Positions 7,729 to 16,718 of a stretch of DNA of 64,000 nt are shown one piece after another. Numbering within the stretch: position 1 is the stretch's first letter; each line of letters starts with the position of its first letter. The position numbers and the translations under genes are program-made. The notes under the pieces were generated by a model. The model had not been told where the DNA came from and did not search any database. It worked only from the letters and a program-made list of their open reading frames with translations. The DNA is taken from positions 62,001 to 126,000 of the forward strand of contig NZ_FNRK01000001.1 of NCBI RefSeq assembly GCF_900107815.1, written 5' to 3'. This stretch comes from Eubacterium aggregans. Lineage in GTDB: Bacteria > Bacillota > Clostridia > Eubacteriales > Eubacteriaceae.

Positions 7729-9166
7729 GATATCGCTTTTCTAAGCGCACATAATCCTTTTTTCCAGATGCATTCATCGGAATCGCCTCTACCGCATACA
7801 CCTTAAACACACTCGAGGGGAGCCGTGTTAATTCAACCAATGCATTCGTCACAGCAGTCTCTGTTTTGGGGGCTCTATCCGTTGTAAAGATAACCAGATC
7901 TTTTTGCGCATCATGACCAATGCAGGCAAAGGAATATCCCGGAAAATGAGCCGTCAGATTATTCTCAATCTCATCCAAACTCACCCGATAGCCATATAAC
8001 TTAACGAATCGGCTTTTCCGACCAACGATATAGTAGTAGCCCTCGGAGTCCCGTTTGGCCAAATCCCCGGTGCACAATCGGCCTTGCCATTCATCACCCT
8101 TGACGAGATCCTGGGCGCACTCGGCATAGCCCATGGCCACATTGGGGCCGGTGTAGACCAGCTCGCCTCTTTGACAATCCCCCTCAATCCTGCTTCCATC
8201 GGTATCCACCAGTTCAAAAGCGCCCCCCGGTATGGGAATCCCGATACTCCCCAATTTCCTCTGGATGGCCTCTGGCGGCAGATACGCCATCCGGGCGGTT
8301 GCCTCTGTTTGCCCGTACATGATGACGAATCGTCGACGGTCCTGACTCGACCACTGGGCATACCGTTCCTGAAGCGCTTCGGATAAATGCCCCCCAGCTT
8401 GAGTCAAAGTCCTGATATAGGGATACTGCTCCAAATCAATTTTCAATCGATCCATCATCTCGTAGGTATAGGGTACTCCTGCCAGAGATGTCCCCTTGTT
8501 CTCCTGACAAAACTCCCAAAATCCCCGTTCTGTCACGCTTTTAGTCGTAAGCAACAGCGTCGCCCCAACCAATAGATGGCTGTGGATGACCGACAGGCCA
8601 TAGGTATAGGACATGGGCAAGGTCGTCACCGGACGATCATCTTCCTCTAATTCCAAATATTGGGCAATGGCTTCTGCATTGGACTGAAGATTGCACTTAC
8701 TGAGGCGAACCACCTTTGAGGACCCTGTACTCCCCGATGTGGTCAAAAGTAAAGCCAAGTCCGGATGAAGCGGGGGTTGTTCAGGCCAATCAATGCGATA
8801 TAGCACCGTTTCGGTGGTAATGAATTCAATGCGTCCTAGGCACAAGGCCATTTGGTTGATCTCTTCGTGGTCCAGGCCCGACAACAAAAATGCCGGCCGG
8901 TAGAGATTTATGAGTTCACGCAATGCCTCTGATGAAATATTGTCATTTAGCAGTAGCGGTACAGCATCCATACGAAGTGCCGCGAGATAAAACAGCAACA
9001 CGTCTGCTTTATTCTCACATAGGATGAAGCACAGGGTTCGCGGCTGTACCACTCCCTTTAATTTCTGGACATAACCGTCAATATCCTGATAATCAATTTC
9101 CCGTCCTTCATCCATGATGGCCAACACCCGATGGTTGAAGATGGGATCATGCTTAAATAGTGTCAT
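7715..9166 (-). CDS. AMP-forming acyl ligase (ANL superfamily)
   Basis: Adenylating enzyme of 483 residues, slightly short for the superfamily. Motifs in order are LLLTTSGSTGSSKVVRLS (P-loop-like A3), YGQTEATARMAYLP (A5), TGDLAKRDSEGYYYIVGRKS (A7/A8) and a C-terminal MNASGKKDYVRL holding the A10 lysine. These proteins activate a carboxylic acid as acyl-AMP and transfer it to CoA or to a carrier-protein arm. An acyl carrier protein gene lies four genes upstream in the same operon, so acyl-ACP formation is the attractive inference. It starts four bases after the LuxC gene stops with an AAGGAG site. Substrate chain length is not readable. Confidence 0.82.
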   Translation of the reverse strand: MTLFKHDPIFNHRVLAIMDEGREIDYQDIDGYVQKLKGVVQPRTLCFILCENKADVLLFYLAALRMDAVPLLLNDNISSEALRELINLYRPAFLLSGLDHEEINQMALCLGRIEFITTETVLYRIDWPEQPPLHPDLALLLTTSGSTGSSKVVRLSKCNLQSNAEAIAQYLELEEDDRPVTTLPMSYTYGLSVIHSHLLVGATLLLTTKSVTERGFWEFCQENKGTSLAGVPYTYEMMDRLKIDLEQYPYIRTLTQAGGHLSEALQERYAQWSSQDRRRFVIMYGQTEATARMAYLPPEAIQRKLGSIGIPIPGGAFELVDTDGSRIEGDCQRGELVYTGPNVAMGYAECAQDLVKGDEWQGRLCTGDLAKRDSEGYYYIVGRKSRFVKLYGYRVSLDEIENNLTAHFPGYSFACIGHDAQKDLVIFTTDRAPKTETAVTNALVELTRLPSSVFKVYAVEAIPMNASGKKDYVRLEKRYHGKD

Positions 9167-9170
9167 CTGG

Positions 9171-10364
9171 TTACTCCTTCCCCCAGGTGCGGGATAGGGC
9201 TTTTATTAAATCCACTCCATCCCAAACCACGTTAAAATCCAATGCAGCACCCACCGGAATAATCCGGGTACCGCCCAGCATACCTGTTTTTCGAATGGCA
9301 TTACCGATTTCTGAAACGTCCACCCCAAAGGCCGTAATGGTCTGTAGTCGTGGGGTGTCCCATTGGTGCAATAACTCTAAATACGGCAGGGGCGCTTCTA
9401 AAAAAGTCCCAAAACCCAGGTCCCCCTGATCCCAATCCAAGAGTGCCTCCGGCAACTCCAGGCGACACACACCGGGAGTATCTGAACGTATTTTCTGGAC
9501 CCAATGGTGGGTAGCGGCAAACCGACAGGCCCCCGTATAGCGGGCCATGATATGACCATCCTGTCCTGCATCGTAGTCCATGGCCTGCCGGGCCACCGCT
9601 TTCCAAAAGGCCTCTCTAGTCTGTGGGCTTTGATTCCCATGCCAGAGCACCAGACGTGGGCTGGAGCAGGCCAATTGATTCATGGCATAGGTGTCATTGC
9701 AAAAACGCCTGGCCAAATCATCGAGATCCCCCTTTCCAAGGTGTCCCACCACTTGCTCATCCAGAATGGATAGGGATACCCGATGTGGAAAATAGCATTC
9801 CACCGCATAGGGCGGCAGAGGGATCCTCCGGATGGTAGTGATGCTTTGATCCCCACCCCAGACCATGCGTCCATTGCATTCCTGGCTGAGCATCCCGGTC
9901 CACCCCGCCGCATCCCTTGGATAGGTTAAAATGCAAACGCGCTGGGCCAGGCTCTGATAACAGTCCATCCGTAGCACTCTTTTAAGGACACGACAGGCTG
10001 CCAGATCATCGGCATACCGACGCTCAGAGATACGAATCACATTGCTATTTCCAGAAAGAAGGCCCACCGCCAGTGTATAGAGGAAGAAGAGCGGCATATT
10101 GGCTGGTGCGATATGAAAGATATGCCCTCGACCCATGGCATACTGACCGTATCCTTTCCCTAGTGCCATCAGATTGCCTGGGCGACACCAAAAGGCAAAG
10201 ACTGAAGCAGCGGTTTTATTTTCGATGGTGGGTTCTTTTTTTAGCGCCTGTCCAAGGGTTTCCAAGAACTGGCAAACCACCGGTTCACAGACCGTATAAC
10301 ACTGGGATGGGCGTTGGCCTTCTCCCACTAAATAGGTTATTTCATTAGAATTCATAGGTATCAC
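9171..10364 (-). CDS. luxC: LuxC-family acyl-CoA/acyl-protein reductase
   Basis: Protein of 397 residues with the LuxC domain over most of its length. The candidate catalytic cysteine is C233 in MNQLACSSPRLV, and the GHIFHIAPANMPLFFLY and SGNSNVIRISER segments match the NADP-binding aldehyde-dehydrogenase-like fold of the family. LuxC reduces an activated acyl group to the aldehyde with NADPH, working with LuxE. The GTG at 10364 lies right after GGGGGTG; an ATG at 10355 is the alternative. It overlaps the end of luxE, which implies coupled translation. There is no luciferase here, so the aldehyde product has another purpose. Confidence 0.85.
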   Translation of the reverse strand: MIPMNSNEITYLVGEGQRPSQCYTVCEPVVCQFLETLGQALKKEPTIENKTAASVFAFWCRPGNLMALGKGYGQYAMGRGHIFHIAPANMPLFFLYTLAVGLLSGNSNVIRISERRYADDLAACRVLKRVLRMDCYQSLAQRVCILTYPRDAAGWTGMLSQECNGRMVWGGDQSITTIRRIPLPPYAVECYFPHRVSLSILDEQVVGHLGKGDLDDLARRFCNDTYAMNQLACSSPRLVLWHGNQSPQTREAFWKAVARQAMDYDAGQDGHIMARYTGACRFAATHHWVQKIRSDTPGVCRLELPEALLDWDQGDLGFGTFLEAPLPYLELLHQWDTPRLQTITAFGVDVSEIGNAIRKTGMLGGTRIIPVGAALDFNVVWDGVDLIKALSRTWGKE

Positions 10365-11409
10365 TACACCCCCGAACCTCAGCCTTTGGCAGACGTCCTA
10401 GAACCTTAAAATACTTGCCCTTCCGACCACAGGGGCAGTCGTCCTCTCCCAACAGCACACCGAGATCCTCGGTTAACACGGAGTGACCTGGATAAGCTAC
10501 CGCCATGGGTGAGAGCACCTGGATCAGTCCCTCCTCCCCCTTCTCGCAGAGGGAAAAATCCACGGGCCGGCGGATATATATTTCCGAATAGATGCTGGCA
10601 TGAAGATGGCCCTCAGGACACGCCATATAGATGCTCCCGGTTTGCTCAATCATGCCATAATAATTGATGATTGTAACAGCTCCAAAAACCCTTTCCAGCT
10701 CCCTGCGATAAATCACACTGGAAACCTGCTGGTCTGCCAGTTTTTTCCACCCTCCACCGTGGATGAGATAGCCCTGCTTAAAATCCAGATTCAGCTTTTG
10801 CCGTCTCAGCACCTTATAGACGTATTCCCACACCAGAGCGGTAAATCCAAATAATAAAACAGGCCCTTCACGGTAATGACTGGCGAATTCCATAACAGCT
10901 GCTTCATTCAGGGTCATATCCTCATTGAGGGCATAGCACACTGGTGAGCCGAAAATAGAAAAACCAAGGATTCCTGCTCCTCGGGCAGAGAAGGCCGCCC
11001 GTTTTCGCAGTACGCCTGGAGAGTCCAGGATCAGCATGGGGATCCGCCGATTCCCAATAAAATCAGCCACAATATTAATGAGTGTCTGTTGTTGCCAGCC
11101 TGCATTCTGCTCATCTAAAAAAACGGTGGAACATTGCTGGCTGGTGGTACCCGATGACACCATCGGGTTAAGTCCGTCTTCCCTGCTTTTCAAGGTCATT
11201 GTTTTGAACAAGGCCACCGGAATAAAGGGAATAGCCTCTAAGGGCAAGGGCTCGCCCCGATATCCCAATGCCGTAACGATGCGCCCATACTCCTGGCAAT
11301 GCTCCCGATGATAGCGAGTCAGGGGATTCATAAGCGATTCCAGTAGCTGTTTTTTGTCTTCCCTTTCCAGGGTGTAAGGTGATTGTTTTAGTAAATCATC
11401 ATAGCGCAT
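10345..11409 (-). CDS. luxE: LuxE-family acyl-protein synthetase
   Basis: Protein of 354 residues of the LuxE family. The nucleotide-binding motif is NPMVSSGTTSQQ, with later YYGMIEQTGSIYMAC and a C-terminal cysteine pair in GEDDCPCGRKGKYF. LuxE activates a fatty acid as acyl-AMP and passes it to LuxC. In the operon it lies between the metallo-hydrolase and luxC and overlaps both by a few bases. LuxC/LuxE pairs without luciferase occur in several non-luminous anaerobes, often near acyl carrier proteins and ligases, as here. Substrate unknown. Confidence 0.85.
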   Translation of the reverse strand: MRYDDLLKQSPYTLEREDKKQLLESLMNPLTRYHREHCQEYGRIVTALGYRGEPLPLEAIPFIPVALFKTMTLKSREDGLNPMVSSGTTSQQCSTVFLDEQNAGWQQQTLINIVADFIGNRRIPMLILDSPGVLRKRAAFSARGAGILGFSIFGSPVCYALNEDMTLNEAAVMEFASHYREGPVLLFGFTALVWEYVYKVLRRQKLNLDFKQGYLIHGGGWKKLADQQVSSVIYRRELERVFGAVTIINYYGMIEQTGSIYMACPEGHLHASIYSEIYIRRPVDFSLCEKGEEGLIQVLSPMAVAYPGHSVLTEDLGVLLGEDDCPCGRKGKYFKVLGRLPKAEVRGCSDTYEF

Positions 11410-12043
11410 CGAGAACTTCCTTTCTCAAAACATAGGGCTCACCATGCCCAGGGAACACGTGAAGTCCCGGATTCAACCCCTTTAGCCACGGCAGTGTTTT
11501 TTCGGTATAGCGTTCTGGGCTTCCACCGGGCAGCCGGGTAATGGTTTCTCCCCCGGGGATGAGGTAGTCCCCAGAAAAAAGGCGTTCGCCATCCAGGAGG
11601 ATGGCCGTACTGCCACCGGTATGTCCGGGCAATCCAACGCATTCGAGCAAATGTCCCTGCCATTCTAGTCTTAGTCTTTCCTCAAAGGTCCGGCTCGCCC
11701 CCTCACAGACAAAGCCGGGATAATCAATATCCCCCTTTCCCTGGAAGGCCAGGTACACAGACATCATTCGCGACATATTAAGTCCTGCATTGCCCAGTGC
11801 CTGACTGCATGCCTGCGACGCAATCACCGAAGCCTGGGGCCAACGACTTCTCAGCTCCGATAACCCGGCAATGTGGTCACAGTGCTCATGGGTCAGAATA
11901 ATGGTCGTCAGCGCGGTACTTCCCAGCATCCCCCCGAGGCCCACTGCGTCGTTGGGATCAATAATCAGCGCCTCATCTCGACACTGCAAGAGGTAGCCAT
12001 TGCTCTCAGTCAAAGGATCGCAATGGACGGAAATGGTCAGCAT
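11399..12043 (-). CDS. Metallo-beta-lactamase-fold hydrolase (glyoxalase II-like)
   Basis: Hydrolase of 214 residues from ATG 12043. The binuclear metal motif is THEHCDH near residue 55, followed by GLPGHTGGS, a metal-bridging aspartate in LFSGDYLIPGG and a final histidine in VFPGHGEPYV. The arrangement is that of the glyoxalase II-like thioesterase branch. The longer open frame up to 12115 overlaps the ACP gene and is not used. The start lies four bases after the ACP stop codon without a strong Shine-Dalgarno, so translation may be coupled. Next to an ACP it could be an acyl-ACP or acyl-CoA thioesterase. Confidence 0.75.
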   Translation of the reverse strand: MLTISVHCDPLTESNGYLLQCRDEALIIDPNDAVGLGGMLGSTALTTIILTHEHCDHIAGLSELRSRWPQASVIASQACSQALGNAGLNMSRMMSVYLAFQGKGDIDYPGFVCEGASRTFEERLRLEWQGHLLECVGLPGHTGGSTAILLDGERLFSGDYLIPGGETITRLPGGSPERYTEKTLPWLKGLNPGLHVFPGHGEPYVLRKEVLDAL

Positions 12044-12047
12044 CGCA

Positions 12048-12284
12048 CTAAATGGTGACGTCGTACTTGGCCAGGATTTCCTTCCCCTTTTGGTAGGAGG
12101 AAAAATCCAGCACATCCAGGGTTCCCATATTCACCCCAAAGGTTTCTTCCATGGCATTCATTAAATCCATATGGCCAATGGAATCCCAGGATTTATGTCT
12201 CCGATAGCGAAGGTTTGCCAGTTCCTCCGGGGCTACCCTGAGAATTTTTATAAAAAGCTGATCGTATTTTTCGATATTTGTCAT
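12048..12284 (-). CDS. Acyl carrier protein
   Basis: Small acidic protein of 78 residues with the phosphopantetheine attachment motif DSIGHMDL; the modified serine would be S35. The sequence is not that of the housekeeping AcpP, so it is a dedicated carrier. It starts after AAGAAGGA and leads the LuxE-LuxC-ligase block. The 74-base gap before it is the largest gap in the operon and holds no promoter that I can recognise. It probably carries the acyl intermediate for the neighbouring ligase, LuxE/LuxC and possibly the FabZ-like protein. Confidence 0.82.
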   Translation of the reverse strand: MTNIEKYDQLFIKILRVAPEELANLRYRRHKSWDSIGHMDLMNAMEETFGVNMGTLDVLDFSSYQKGKEILAKYDVTI

Positions 12285-12358
12285 TTTATCCTTCTTTCTA
12301 CTACAATTGAAAACAGGGGATCCACATCAAGCAGACCCCCCAGTTCATTTCGACACGA

Positions 12359-12856
12359 CTATTCTTTTATTCCTAATCCGATGGTCGTCACCTTTACACT
12401 TAAATATCCAAAGATCAACCCAATGACGTTGGCACCACTAATCCAAAGGACCGCATTGAGCAGAGGCGGTATCCCTGGGATGGCCATGAAGGCACCGGCC
12501 CCATAGCCCACGAAGATGCAGGAGTAGGCATTGAATGCCACGAGGGACACACCACAGGCCGGAATCTTTAATCCCAGCATCAATAGGAATACAGTGATGA
12601 AGACTGCTAAAGCCAAAGCTGCCAGTGAAGGCATTAGCCCACCAAACCAATCGATGAGTAAAAAAGCAAGAACAGCTAAGACTGCTCCCAAGAGCATGGG
12701 CAGGATACTCGTTTTAATGAGATTTGGTGTCGCACCTAGGGCGAAATACCAGGCCCATCCCACAAAGATGGCCCAAACAGGAACCTGGATTGTGATAAAT
12801 ACACATGCCAGGGCCGCTAGGATAGCCACGGAAAAATCGATTTTTTCAAGCTTCAC
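12359..12856 (-). CDS. DUF1097 family integral membrane protein
   Basis: Protein of 165 residues from a GTG at 12856 that follows AGGGAG. It is very hydrophobic with about five membrane spans, and includes a WAIFVGWAWYFALGA segment and a glycine-rich VGYGAGAFMAIPG segment seen in DUF1097 proteins. The family has no proven function; transport of small organic compounds has been suggested. Its location next to 4-hydroxybutyrate CoA-transferase makes it a candidate carrier for the substrate or product of the pathway. The longer frame starting at 12883 overlaps the CoA-transferase gene and is less likely. Confidence 0.72.
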   Translation of the reverse strand: MKLEKIDFSVAILAALACVFITIQVPVWAIFVGWAWYFALGATPNLIKTSILPMLLGAVLAVLAFLLIDWFGGLMPSLAALALAVFITVFLLMLGLKIPACGVSLVAFNAYSCIFVGYGAGAFMAIPGIPPLLNAVLWISGANVIGLIFGYLSVKVTTIGLGIKE

Positions 12857-12867
12857 ATCAGCTCTCC

Positions 12868-14166
12868 CTATGCGAAGGCACACTTAAAGCGGCGTTCGAA
12901 CTCTTCCACCAAGTCGTCTCGGAAATCCGGATGGGCGATTTTAATCAGATTGGCCGCCCGTTCTTTTAGGGTACGACCTTTAAGGGGGGCAATGCCGTAC
13001 TCTGTCACCACATAATCCACATCATTTCGAGAGGTGGTAATGGCTGCACCTTCATCCAACAGGGGGACGATTTTAGAGAATTTCCCTTTAACCGTTGAGG
13101 GCATGGCCATAATGGAAATCCCACCCTTGCTGGCCGAAGCGCCTCGGACAAAATCAACCTGTCCGCCCACACCAGAAATCTGCTTAGGGCCAATGCTTTC
13201 AGAAGCAACCTGTCCCATCAGGTCTACCTGGACACAGGAGTTAATGGAAACCAGATTATCATTTTGTGCAATGATAAAGGGATTGTTGACATAGTCCACA
13301 GGACGCAGCTCCACATTGGGGTTATGATCCACAAAATCGTACAATCTGCGGGTTCCCATCAAAAATGTGATGACGAATTTGCCCGGATGGAAGTTCTTTC
13401 TAGCATTGGTGATGACTCCGGCTTCCACCAGCTCCACTACACCGTCAGAAATCATCTCAGAGTGAATCCCCAGATCCTTCTTGTCCTTGAGGAACAGCAG
13501 AACGGCATCTGGAATAGCACCAATTCCAAGCTGGAGGGTAGCGCCATCATCAATCAACGAGGCGCAGTTTTCTCCAATGGCCTTTTCCACCTCTCCGATG
13601 GTCGGTGGGGCCAGCTCTATAATGGGCTCTTCATACTCCACAATGCAGTCAAACTCCTTGACGGAAACCAGGCTATGGGCGCCGGTGTGGGGCATTTGTG
13701 GATTAACCTGGGCGATGACCTTCTTCGCCTGCAGCACAGCCTGATAGGTGTAGTCCACCGAAACGCCCAGAGAACACATCCCCTTTTCATTCGGAGGTGA
13801 GACCATGACCATGGCCACATCCACCGGCAAGGTCGTTTCAAACAACCGGGGAATTTCAAAGAAGAAGCTGGGAATAAAATCTGCCCGTCCTTCTGCTACT
13901 GCCGCCCGGGTACTCCCCCCGACGAAGAGCGCATTGTGTCGAAAGACACCAGCATACTCTGGCTGGCAGTATCGTCCCTTACCCATGGCTACCATGTGGA
14001 CGATTTCCACATCCTGGTAGGCCTCGGCATTATCCACCATGGCCTCTACAATATGGCAGGGCTCACCACAGGCATGGGCAAGAACTACACGATCCCCGGA
14101 TTTAATGACATCGACGGCTTCTTGCGCCGTTGCCAAATGCTCATCATAATATGTTTTCCAATCCAT
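12868..14166 (-). CDS. 4-Hydroxybutyrate CoA-transferase-like enzyme
   Basis: Acetyl-CoA hydrolase/transferase family protein of 432 residues, the usual size for 4-hydroxybutyrate CoA-transferase (AbfT/Cat2). The likely catalytic glutamate is in LGIHSEMISDG, and the glycine-rich loops QLGIGAIPDAV and SGVGGQVDFVRGA are present. The family moves CoA from acetyl-CoA or butyryl-CoA to a free acid. The 4-hydroxybutyryl-CoA dehydratase two genes upstream supports 4-hydroxybutyrate as substrate; without that neighbour butyrate transferase would be equally possible. The ATG at 14166 is chosen because the longer frame adds only a basic non-conserved tail. Confidence 0.83.
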   Translation of the reverse strand: MDWKTYYDEHLATAQEAVDVIKSGDRVVLAHACGEPCHIVEAMVDNAEAYQDVEIVHMVAMGKGRYCQPEYAGVFRHNALFVGGSTRAAVAEGRADFIPSFFFEIPRLFETTLPVDVAMVMVSPPNEKGMCSLGVSVDYTYQAVLQAKKVIAQVNPQMPHTGAHSLVSVKEFDCIVEYEEPIIELAPPTIGEVEKAIGENCASLIDDGATLQLGIGAIPDAVLLFLKDKKDLGIHSEMISDGVVELVEAGVITNARKNFHPGKFVITFLMGTRRLYDFVDHNPNVELRPVDYVNNPFIIAQNDNLVSINSCVQVDLMGQVASESIGPKQISGVGGQVDFVRGASASKGGISIMAMPSTVKGKFSKIVPLLDEGAAITTSRNDVDYVVTEYGIAPLKGRTLKERAANLIKIAHPDFRDDLVEEFERRFKCAFA

Positions 14167-14197
14167 TAAACTACCTCTTTTTCTTTTCATTTCATTT

Positions 14198-14920
14198 TTA
14201 TTGCAGGGACAGGGTCATCTCCGTTTCCGCCACCAACTCCCGGTTACGAAAAACCTGACCACGGCAAACATACAGTTGATATTCCAATCGCGCTGCTAAT
14301 AAGTCGGCATGAATGTTCAAACAATCTCCCGGATGAACCGCCTGCCGAATCTGAGCCTTCCTGATTTCCATTAATAATGGAAGCTTTTTCTTATCACTCT
14401 GGTCCTTCAGGATAATGATATCTGCAGCCTGGGCCATGGCTTCCACCAGATAGACCCCTGGCAAAATCTTATGCTCTGGAAAATGTCCCTGAAAAACAGT
14501 CATTTCTCTTCTGGGTGTCCAGGTTGCCTGTATGCTCTCCCCCGGGGCCAACACCTCCACGGTGTCAATCAGACACAGTGGATTCCGATGGGGCAGAATA
14601 TCTAAAATCTGCTGATGGGTCAGTCCTTGACTATTTTGTGCTTTCATTCCTGTGGAGAGACGGGTAAGGGCATCACGATAATCCCCATCGCCACTTAGGG
14701 TGATCCATTTGGAGGGTGGTACCACCAGGCCATCCACCGGTGCGCATTGGGCTGGACAGCCCTGGCACAGGAGGAGGGCGTCGTAGGACCGCCCCTCCTC
14801 TGCTGGGACGAAGGTTACCTGTGGAAGCTTTTTCCGAAGGCGCTGGACTAGCGCCACCCGGTCATACCGAGGATTACACCCACCACAGTAGCGGATGCCC
14901 ACCACCAGCTTAGCCTCCAT
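14198..14920 (-). CDS. Fusion: cysteine-rich domain + FabZ-like hydroxyacyl dehydratase
   Basis: Protein of 240 residues with two parts. Residues 1-95 hold five cysteines in two groups, YCGGCNPRYDR (C12, C15) and CQGCPAQC (C52, C55, C59), suggestive of a metal or redox site. Residues 100-240 form a FabZ hot-dog fold with ILPHRNPLCLIDTV and GHFPEHKILPG, giving catalytic H146 and E160. FabZ enzymes dehydrate 3-hydroxyacyl-ACP, or hydrate in reverse. The ATG at 14920 overlaps the end of the NifU-like gene. In this operon it could hydrate crotonyl intermediates or act on the dedicated ACP. The function of the N-terminal part is not known to me. Confidence 0.75.
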   Translation of the reverse strand: MEAKLVVGIRYCGGCNPRYDRVALVQRLRKKLPQVTFVPAEEGRSYDALLLCQGCPAQCAPVDGLVVPPSKWITLSGDGDYRDALTRLSTGMKAQNSQGLTHQQILDILPHRNPLCLIDTVEVLAPGESIQATWTPRREMTVFQGHFPEHKILPGVYLVEAMAQAADIIILKDQSDKKKLPLLMEIRKAQIRQAVHPGDCLNIHADLLAARLEYQLYVCRGQVFRNRELVAETEMTLSLQ

Positions 14921-15194
14921 GGCGCTGTTCCAGGATGCGCCTGGCCTCATCCAGTAATCCTGAGCTGATGGATTGAATCAGAACCACATCCTTCAACTCC
15001 GGCACACGTTCCATGAGTTCTGTTTTAATCAAATTTTCACTGGTCAAATCCGCTGCGGGACAGCCCGCACATTGGCCTGTGAGTCGGAAGCGGAGAACCC
15101 CATCTTCGAGGTTCACCACCTCCATAGCGCCACCGTGGCTTCCTAAAAGGGGCTTTATGTATTCTGTAATCACTGCTTGTATTCTGCTTTCCAC
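14910..15194 (-). CDS. NifU C-terminal-domain iron-sulfur protein
   Basis: Protein of 94 residues made only of the NifU C-terminal (Nfu) domain, with the cluster-binding motif GQCAGCPAAD (CxxC) at about residue 42. Such proteins assemble or deliver [4Fe-4S] clusters to client enzymes. It is encoded 24 bases downstream of 4-hydroxybutyryl-CoA dehydratase, an enzyme that needs a [4Fe-4S] cluster, so a dedicated role in its maturation is a reasonable inference. The next gene overlaps its end. Confidence 0.83.
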   Translation of the reverse strand: MESRIQAVITEYIKPLLGSHGGAMEVVNLEDGVLRFRLTGQCAGCPAADLTSENLIKTELMERVPELKDVVLIQSISSGLLDEARRILEQRHGG

Positions 15195-15218
15195 TATGGC
15201 GCCTCCTCACTGGGCTAA

Positions 15219-16670
15219 TTATTCTTCAATATGGGCGATGGCCTTTGCCAGAACCTTTTTATGAGCTAAATTCCCCTGACGGGCAATCATGATTCGCTGT
15301 GCCTGGGGTGAGCCTGCGCCGTGCATGGACTCTGTCCGATAGCCGACAGCCGCGGTTCCAAGGGCCAGGTTTTCGACCAGACGCAGGATACGCAGACGGT
15401 TTTCTGTGGTGACTTCGCTGACACCCTTTAAGTATTTATCGACGATGGGCCCGATTTTGGAATCCCTGAAATCTGCTTCTGACGGGGCGGTAACCATAAT
15501 ACCACCGGCGATGTCCTCCGCTAATCGGACGATTTCGTAGGGGAAGCGGGTCACATTCTGTTTACACACATTGGCTAAGAGCAGGTCGATGATGTAGTTA
15601 CCGCTTTCGGTGGGAGTCCCCTCTGCCGAGCAGGCAATCCCGCAGGCATACAGGGTTTCATTCAGATGGGTCATTTCGATGAGCTTATCCTTCACGTGGG
15701 ATGCCCGGGCAGCGCCATTGTAATCTGCGGCTACTGCAGCAGCCCCAATGAGCACGTCGCCCACGCCCACCTTACACCCACCATAGCTCTGGCGATGGTA
15801 GCCTGCGAAGCGTTCTACCAGCATGCCGGCGAACTCGGTTTCTCCATTTAAGAAGATGCGGTCATTGGGCACGAAGACGTCGTCGAAGATGGTGAGGGCT
15901 TCCACTCCACCGAATTCAGAATTCCCCACATCCATGGTGGTGTTTTCCATCTTACGGGTGTCACAGCTCTGACGGCCGATGATCATGAACAGGCCCTTGG
16001 TGTCCATGGGGATGGCGAAGGAAATCGCATAGTCCTTATCATCCGGACCCATAGCAATGGTCGGCATCACAATGACTTCGTGGCTGTTGATAATCCCAGT
16101 CTGATGGGCTTTAGCACCTCGAACGACGACACCGTCTTCCCGGCGTTCCACAACCCGCAGGTACATATCCGGATCATCCTGCTGATGGGGTGCCTTGGAA
16201 CGGTCTCCCTTGGGGTCTGTCATGGCGCCATCTACAGTAAGGTCATTCTTCTGGGAATAATCCAAGAACTTTTTGAAGTTTTCGTGGTAGTTCGTACCGT
16301 ATTTCTTATCACATTCAAAAGTGGTGGAGTATTCTGCATTGAAGGCATCCATCCCCACGCAGCGCTGGAAGCAGGAAGCGGTCTTCTGTCCGCAGAGACG
16401 CTGCATCTTCACCTTTTTCATCAAATCATCGGTAGAACGATGGATGTGGGTGAAGCGGTTGATCCGTTCCCCGGTTTCCGGGCTGATGACGGTCATCAGA
16501 TCCTGATATTCCGGCATCTGAGCCAAATCGTAGGTCATACGGACCGAGTTCAGTGAGGGGCGGAGAATGGGATCATCCACCGGGTTCTCCACCTTCTTAC
16601 CAAACATATAAATTTCCATAGGAATCTTGCGGATGCTTTCGATATATTGTTCACCTGTCATTAAAGCCAT
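15219..16670 (-). CDS. abfD: 4-Hydroxybutyryl-CoA dehydratase / vinylacetyl-CoA isomerase
   Basis: Protein of 483 residues of the 4-hydroxyphenylacetate 3-hydroxylase fold. It matches the C. aminobutyricum AbfD enzyme closely by eye. The [4Fe-4S] ligands known in that enzyme (C99, C103, H292, C299) are present as C100, C104, H292 and C299 in KTASCFQRCVG and AGYHRQSYGGCKVG. The enzyme uses FAD and the cluster to turn 4-hydroxybutyryl-CoA into crotonyl-CoA by a ketyl radical route and is oxygen sensitive. It is the second gene after the sigma-54 promoter, behind the lactonase-like gene. The region around residue 410 is shorter than in the type enzyme. Confidence 0.93.
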   Translation of the reverse strand: MALMTGEQYIESIRKIPMEIYMFGKKVENPVDDPILRPSLNSVRMTYDLAQMPEYQDLMTVISPETGERINRFTHIHRSTDDLMKKVKMQRLCGQKTASCFQRCVGMDAFNAEYSTTFECDKKYGTNYHENFKKFLDYSQKNDLTVDGAMTDPKGDRSKAPHQQDDPDMYLRVVERREDGVVVRGAKAHQTGIINSHEVIVMPTIAMGPDDKDYAISFAIPMDTKGLFMIIGRQSCDTRKMENTTMDVGNSEFGGVEALTIFDDVFVPNDRIFLNGETEFAGMLVERFAGYHRQSYGGCKVGVGDVLIGAAAVAADYNGAARASHVKDKLIEMTHLNETLYACGIACSAEGTPTESGNYIIDLLLANVCKQNVTRFPYEIVRLAEDIAGGIMVTAPSEADFRDSKIGPIVDKYLKGVSEVTTENRLRILRLVENLALGTAAVGYRTESMHGAGSPQAQRIMIARQGNLAHKKVLAKAIAHIEE

Positions 16671-16718
16671 TTTGTTTTCTCCTCTTTCTTTTTCTTCTTA
16701 ATTTTTTAGTTTTCTATT

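Noticed and set aside
8084-8386. Plus-strand frames opposite the AMP-forming ligase.
   Set aside because: They are shadows of the ligase gene without start signals or similarity.
9171-11409. A bacterial luminescence operon because of luxC and luxE.
   Set aside because: There is no luxA, luxB, luxD or flavin reductase; the neighbours belong to acyl and 4-hydroxybutyrate chemistry.
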